A stretch of 45,831 bases of DNA, from contig DXHA01000042.1 in NCBI GenBank assembly GCA_019113675.1, positions 1-45,831 of the forward strand. The letters run 5' to 3'. The notes under the pieces were generated by a model. The model ran no database searches, was not told where the DNA came from, and saw only the letters and a program-made list of their open reading frames with translations. A program made the translations under genes and the position numbers. How positions within the stretch are numbered: position 1 is the stretch's first letter; each line of letters starts with the position of its first letter. The DNA is from Candidatus Yaniella excrementigallinarum (lineage in GTDB: Bacteria; Actinomycetota; Actinomycetes; Actinomycetales; Micrococcaceae). Positions 42,854-45,831 of this stretch are shown here, piece by piece.

Positions 42854-43465
42854 TTGAAATACCCACCCGCCCTCGCAGCACTTGCCGCATCCGCTCTTTT
42901 GCTAACGGGCTGTGGACTCTTCCCAAACGCCGATACCCCGTCCAATTCCAATGCCGACGACGACATCCTAGGCTCACCTGCTTCTGACCCTGACGATGAT
43001 TTTCAGCCTCTACAAATCAACATGGTCGCTGAATCTGGCACGTTCCCAGACGACGTCGAGGGCGTTACCTTTGGGTGTTCCGATACTTTAGTCACCATCA
43101 ATACCGTTCCCACCCAGGCTGAAACCGCCGAAGAACACGTTGGCGATGCCATCGATTTCTTATTGACCGATTCGCAGTATTATCACGGTGATCCAGCAGT
43201 GATTAACTCTTTGACGCCGTCAGAGACACTCACATTGGATTCGGTGGAGACCGAACGCGACGCGGTCACTGTGGAGTTATCCGGTGACGTTGTTAGCCGA
43301 AGCGATTGCGAAACCTACCGCATTCAAGCCCAACTGTATGGCACAGCAGCTCTGACAGCCGGTGTTTCCGATGTCAGCATCACCGTGGATGGTTCAGAAC
43401 TCAACGATGTGCTGGGTGTCGAACCGCTTGATACCGAGGAAATACTTTCCGACAATGCGGACTAG
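42854..43465 (+). CDS. Lipoprotein with GerMN-like domain
   Basis: A 203-aa lipoprotein. The N-terminus KYPPALAALAASALLLTGCG has a hydrophobic core and lipobox LTGC. After an Asp-rich linker there is a domain that looks like GerMN, with strand pattern around DAIDFLLTDSQYY, VTVELSGDVVS and GVSDVSITVDG. The start is TTG 42854, with TAGGAG 8 nt upstream, chosen because it gives a normal lipoprotein signal. A possible -10 TACAAT lies at 42796-42801. It converges with the acyl-CoA dehydrogenase fragment, overlapping by 4 bp. Envelope role unknown. Confidence 0.7.
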   Translation: MKYPPALAALAASALLLTGCGLFPNADTPSNSNADDDILGSPASDPDDDFQPLQINMVAESGTFPDDVEGVTFGCSDTLVTINTVPTQAETAEEHVGDAIDFLLTDSQYYHGDPAVINSLTPSETLTLDSVETERDAVTVELSGDVVSRSDCETYRIQAQLYGTAALTAGVSDVSITVDGSELNDVLGVEPLDTEEILSDNAD

Positions 43466-44373
43466 GCCCGAGCAATAAGGGCATCAGTGGCCACGCCATC
43501 TGGCAACGCACCATATTGCATGCCTCGTTGATCACTTAGGCGAGCAAGAATGAAAGCGTCGGTGATTTCGGCCGGCGCGTGCCACAATAGCACTGCAGCT
43601 TGTAACATTACCGCTAACTTCTCAACCAAGACTCTGCCGCGCTGTTGGAGCTGGGCGCCTGCCGAGGCATCCTGCGATGTAACAGCGGCAAGGGCCTGGC
43701 GAGTTTCTGTGGCCAAAGATTGGTAATGGGCATCATATATTGCGTTCTGGCCAAGCGCACTTTCAAAGAAGATCAGCAGCTGTTTTGCGCTTCGTGGGTC
43801 TTTGCCCATTGCCCGCAGCACATCAAGAACAATAACGTTACCGGAGCCTTCCCATACCGCAAGGACAGGTTGTTCCCGATACCGGCGTGCCAGCGGAAAG
43901 TCCTCAACGTAACCATTGCCACCTAGGCATTCCAGAGCCTCATAAGCATGGCCGGGGCCGCGTTTACAGATCCAGTATTTGGCAAGTGCAGTGGCTATGC
44001 GCCGAAAGGCTTTACCATCGGCCGTTTCGTCATCGTGAGCAGCCGCCAGGTGCATCATTGTCCAAGTGGCAGCCTCGGACTCTAACTGCAGATCTGCCAG
44101 CACAGCTTGCATGAGCGGTTGATTGCTCAGCGTGCTACCAAATGCTTTCCGGCTGCGAGCGTGCCAAGCCGCTTCAGCAACAGATTGTCGCATTCCAGCC
44201 GTTGATCCGATAACGCAGTCCAACCGGGTGCGAGCCACCATTTCAATGATGGTACGCACTCCCCCACCTGGCTCACCCGTCAGAGAATTGACCGCGCAAA
44301 GCCAAATTTTCATCGACGAACTTTCCAGATTCGAACAAATCGTATACGATTTGTTATAGGCGATTTTGGTCAC
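43462..44373 (-). pseudogene. AidB-type acyl-CoA dehydrogenase, 5'-truncated
   Basis: The frame encodes the C-terminal half of an AidB-like acyl-CoA dehydrogenase. Matching blocks are GGGVRTIIEMVARTRLDCV, FGSTLSNQPLMQAVLADLQL, GGNGYVEDFPLARRYRE and WEGSGNVIVLDVLRAMGKDP. Family members are about 540 aa; here only about 300 codons remain and the whole N-terminal acyl/FAD-entry part is missing. Homology fades just where a 22-bp palindrome begins (44334). The frame can start at ATG 44313 (283 aa) or TTG 44373. The C-terminal domain alone cannot form a normal active site, so I call it a pseudogene, but a transcribed fragment is possible. Confidence 0.75.
44334..44355. promoter_or_regulatory. 22-bp perfect palindrome, probable GntR (FadR/VanR-type) operator
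   Basis: The half-site AACAAATCGTA is repeated exactly as its reverse complement, with no spacer, centred between 44344 and 44345. The core TCGTATACGA fits the T.GT..AC.A pattern of FadR-subfamily GntR repressors. It sits 46 nt upstream of the FAH-RraA ATG, at a promoter-like distance, and at the edge of the truncated acyl-CoA dehydrogenase. No GntR gene is in the window; it may lie to the right. Confidence 0.65.
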
Positions 44374-44401
44374 GTATCAACCCTTGGAGGTATTGGTCTC
44401 G

Positions 44402-45831
44402 ATGAACGTCACCCCTTTCGATTTTGCTGAAAAACAGCACCGGCCGGGCAAGGTCGTTGCCCTGCATCTAAATTATCCGTCCCGCATCCAACAGCGCGGA
44501 CGCAACCCAAAGTTTCCCGGCTATTTCCTGAAAGCTACCTCGTCCATCGCCACAACCGGTTCGACGATCGAGCGTCCAGCCGGCACCGAGTTATTGGCCT
44601 ATGAGGGTGAAATCGCTTTGATTATTGGCAAAGATGCCCGCCATGTTTCACCAGAAGATGGCTGGTCCTATGTCTCCGGTATCACTGCGGCCAATGACTG
44701 GGGCCTCTACGATCTGCGCCACGCAGATAAAGGCTCCAATGTAAAAAACAAATCCGGTGACAATTACACACCATTGGGCCCGGCAGTGATTGATGCTGAA
44801 GGTATCGATCCCGCCCAGCTGCGAGTTCGTACCTGGGTCAATGGCAAAATTGTCCAAGACGACACCACCGAAGATTTAGTTTTCCCATTCGGCCAACTCG
44901 TTGCCGACCTCTCCCAGATGATGACCCTTGAAGAAGGCGATGTCATCCTCACCGGCACTCCGGCAGGATCATCTGTTGCCAAACCAGGCGACGTCGTGGA
45001 AGTTGAAGTTGATGCACCACAGGCCCAAGGGGCACCCTCAACTGGACGCCTAGTATCCAACGTGACTGAAGCAGACTTCTCCCTGGCCGACTTTGGCCAC
45101 GGCCCGAAAGTTGACGACCTCCAGCGTGAAGAAGCCTGGGGCTCAAAGCAAGCCGCCGGTATCCAAGACCCACGCGCCATCCTGACCCCAGAGCTGCGGG
45201 AAAAAATCGCCGACACCGCTGTGGCTACCATCGTGGCCAACATGCGTAAACGCGGTATCAACAACTGCACGATCGATGGTCCAACCCCGATGCATCCGGG
45301 TCGCCAGATTCTTGGTTTCGCCAAAACCCTACGTTATGTGCCAAACCGCGAAGACCTGTTCAAAAAACACGGTGGCGGATTCAACACGCAAAAACAAGCC
45401 ATGGATTCGGTCCAGCAGGATGACATTGTGGTGATGGAAGCCCGCGGAGAAAAAGGTACCGGAACTCTCGGAGATGTCTTGGCCATGCGTGCCAAAGTAC
45501 GCGGCGCAAATGCTGTCATCACCGACGGTGGCGTCCGGGACTCCTCAGCCGTGCTCGATGTTGATCTGCCGGTCTATGCCAACAGCTACCACCCGGCCGT
45601 TTTGGGTCGCCGTCACGTCCCATGGGAGATGGACGGCACCATTGCTTGCGGTGGCACTACCGTGCAGCCAGGAGACATTATCATCGGAGACGACGACGGC
45701 GTGGTGGTTGTGCCACCAGAACTGCTAGTCGAAGTTATCGAGGCTGCCTACGAACAAGAACGACAAGACGAATGGGTATACGAACAAGTCAAAAATGGTG
45801 CCGCCATTGAGGGCTTGTTCCCACCAACCGG
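44402..45831 (+). CDS. FAH-family hydrolase fused to RraA-like domain (3' end outside window)
   Basis: The open frame runs from ATG 44402 off the right edge (476 codons seen). Residues 1-210 are a fumarylacetoacetate-hydrolase domain: the metal-binding pattern YEGEIALIIG with Glu residues, GITAANDWGLYDLR with Asp, and DVILTGTPAGSS. A linker of about 70 residues leads to an RraA/HMG-aldolase-like domain around 300-470: GDVLAMRAKVRGANAVITDGGVRDS is the G-x-RD family motif. The combination suggests a decarboxylase/isomerase and aldolase pair in aromatic or hydroxyacid breakdown; the exact pathway is not readable. GGAGG lies 11 nt before the ATG. The palindrome upstream suggests ligand-controlled expression. 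Confidence 0.88.
   Translation, partial: MNVTPFDFAEKQHRPGKVVALHLNYPSRIQQRGRNPKFPGYFLKATSSIATTGSTIERPAGTELLAYEGEIALIIGKDARHVSPEDGWSYVSGITAANDWGLYDLRHADKGSNVKNKSGDNYTPLGPAVIDAEGIDPAQLRVRTWVNGKIVQDDTTEDLVFPFGQLVADLSQMMTLEEGDVILTGTPAGSSVAKPGDVVEVEVDAPQAQGAPSTGRLVSNVTEADFSLADFGHGPKVDDLQREEAWGSKQAAGIQDPRAILTPELREKIADTAVATIVANMRKRGINNCTIDGPTPMHPGRQILGFAKTLRYVPNREDLFKKHGGGFNTQKQAMDSVQQDDIVVMEARGEKGTGTLGDVLAMRAKVRGANAVITDGGVRDSSAVLDVDLPVYANSYHPAVLGRRHVPWEMDGTIACGGTTVQPGDIIIGDDDGVVVVPPELLVEVIEAAYEQERQDEWVYEQVKNGAAIEGLFPPT

Overview
The window looks like chromosomal DNA of a high-GC Gram-positive bacterium (Actinomycetota). Support comes from mycothiol/actinobacterial-type gene families, a DUF222/HNH (13E12-type) protein, zinc-independent rpmB-rpmG-rpsN genes, a leader resembling the actinobacterial SAM-I/IV variant riboswitch, and what look like several leaderless start sites. 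Base composition by eye is only moderately GC-rich (not counted), which would fit a low-GC member of the Micrococcaceae such as a Yaniella/Enteractinococcus-like organism. That assignment is an inference, not a demonstration. No tRNA, rRNA, CRISPR array or intact mobile element was seen.

Layout. 1-745: 5' part of a degenerate DnaQ/epsilon-like exonuclease on the minus strand. 922-1637: rpmB-rpmG-rpsN, all zinc-independent forms, closed by a strong terminator. 2030-5856 (minus): MarR regulator, a thioester-domain surface adhesin with a C-terminal LAETG sorting signal, and a DHA2-type MFS pump. 5981-7698 (plus): asparaginase and an SDR. 7703-10602: a glutathionyl-hydroquinone-reductase-like protein divergent from an MBL hydrolase, universal stress protein and macrodomain operon. 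10587-13572: an MscS channel divergent from hisD. 13614-14685: SAM-clan riboswitch, flavin reductase and S4 protein. 14965-16430: cold-shock protein translationally coupled to a membrane-anchored Pro/Ser/Thr-rich surface protein. 16427-18315: MFS pump divergent from a MarR regulator. 18340-19197: secreted M23 peptidase. 19790-23516: aspartate ammonia-lyase, a YdcZ-type DMT transporter and a GlcD-type FAD oxidase. 23740-26325: an agmatine-deiminase homologue lacking its catalytic Cys/His, followed by a DHA2 MFS pump.

26384-30042 is a TPP-riboswitch-controlled thiBPQ thiamine uptake operon. 30059-31978 is an HNH/DUF222 protein, followed by an AT-rich intergenic stretch and the wreck of an IS3-family element. 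32717-42691 is one long minus-strand operon for the complete mevalonate pathway (mevalonate kinase, diphosphomevalonate decarboxylase, phosphomevalonate kinase, type 2 IPP isomerase, HMG-CoA reductase, HMG-CoA synthase) with a SWIM-SNF2 helicase translationally coupled to its 3' end. The gene order is the one I recall for the Streptomyces CL190 mevalonate cluster. 42854-45831 holds a GerMN-like lipoprotein, a 5'-truncated AidB-type acyl-CoA dehydrogenase, a 22-bp perfect palindrome at the truncation point, and an FAH-RraA fusion enzyme running off the right edge.

The most interesting items are: the agmatine-deiminase pseudoenzyme paired with an efflux pump; the Csp-surface protein coupling; two apparent leaderless promoters packed back to back in 11 bp (8804-8814); the SNF2 gene fused into the mevalonate operon; and the palindrome at the AidB breakpoint upstream of the FAH-RraA gene. 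No single region is clearly a new defence or mobile system.
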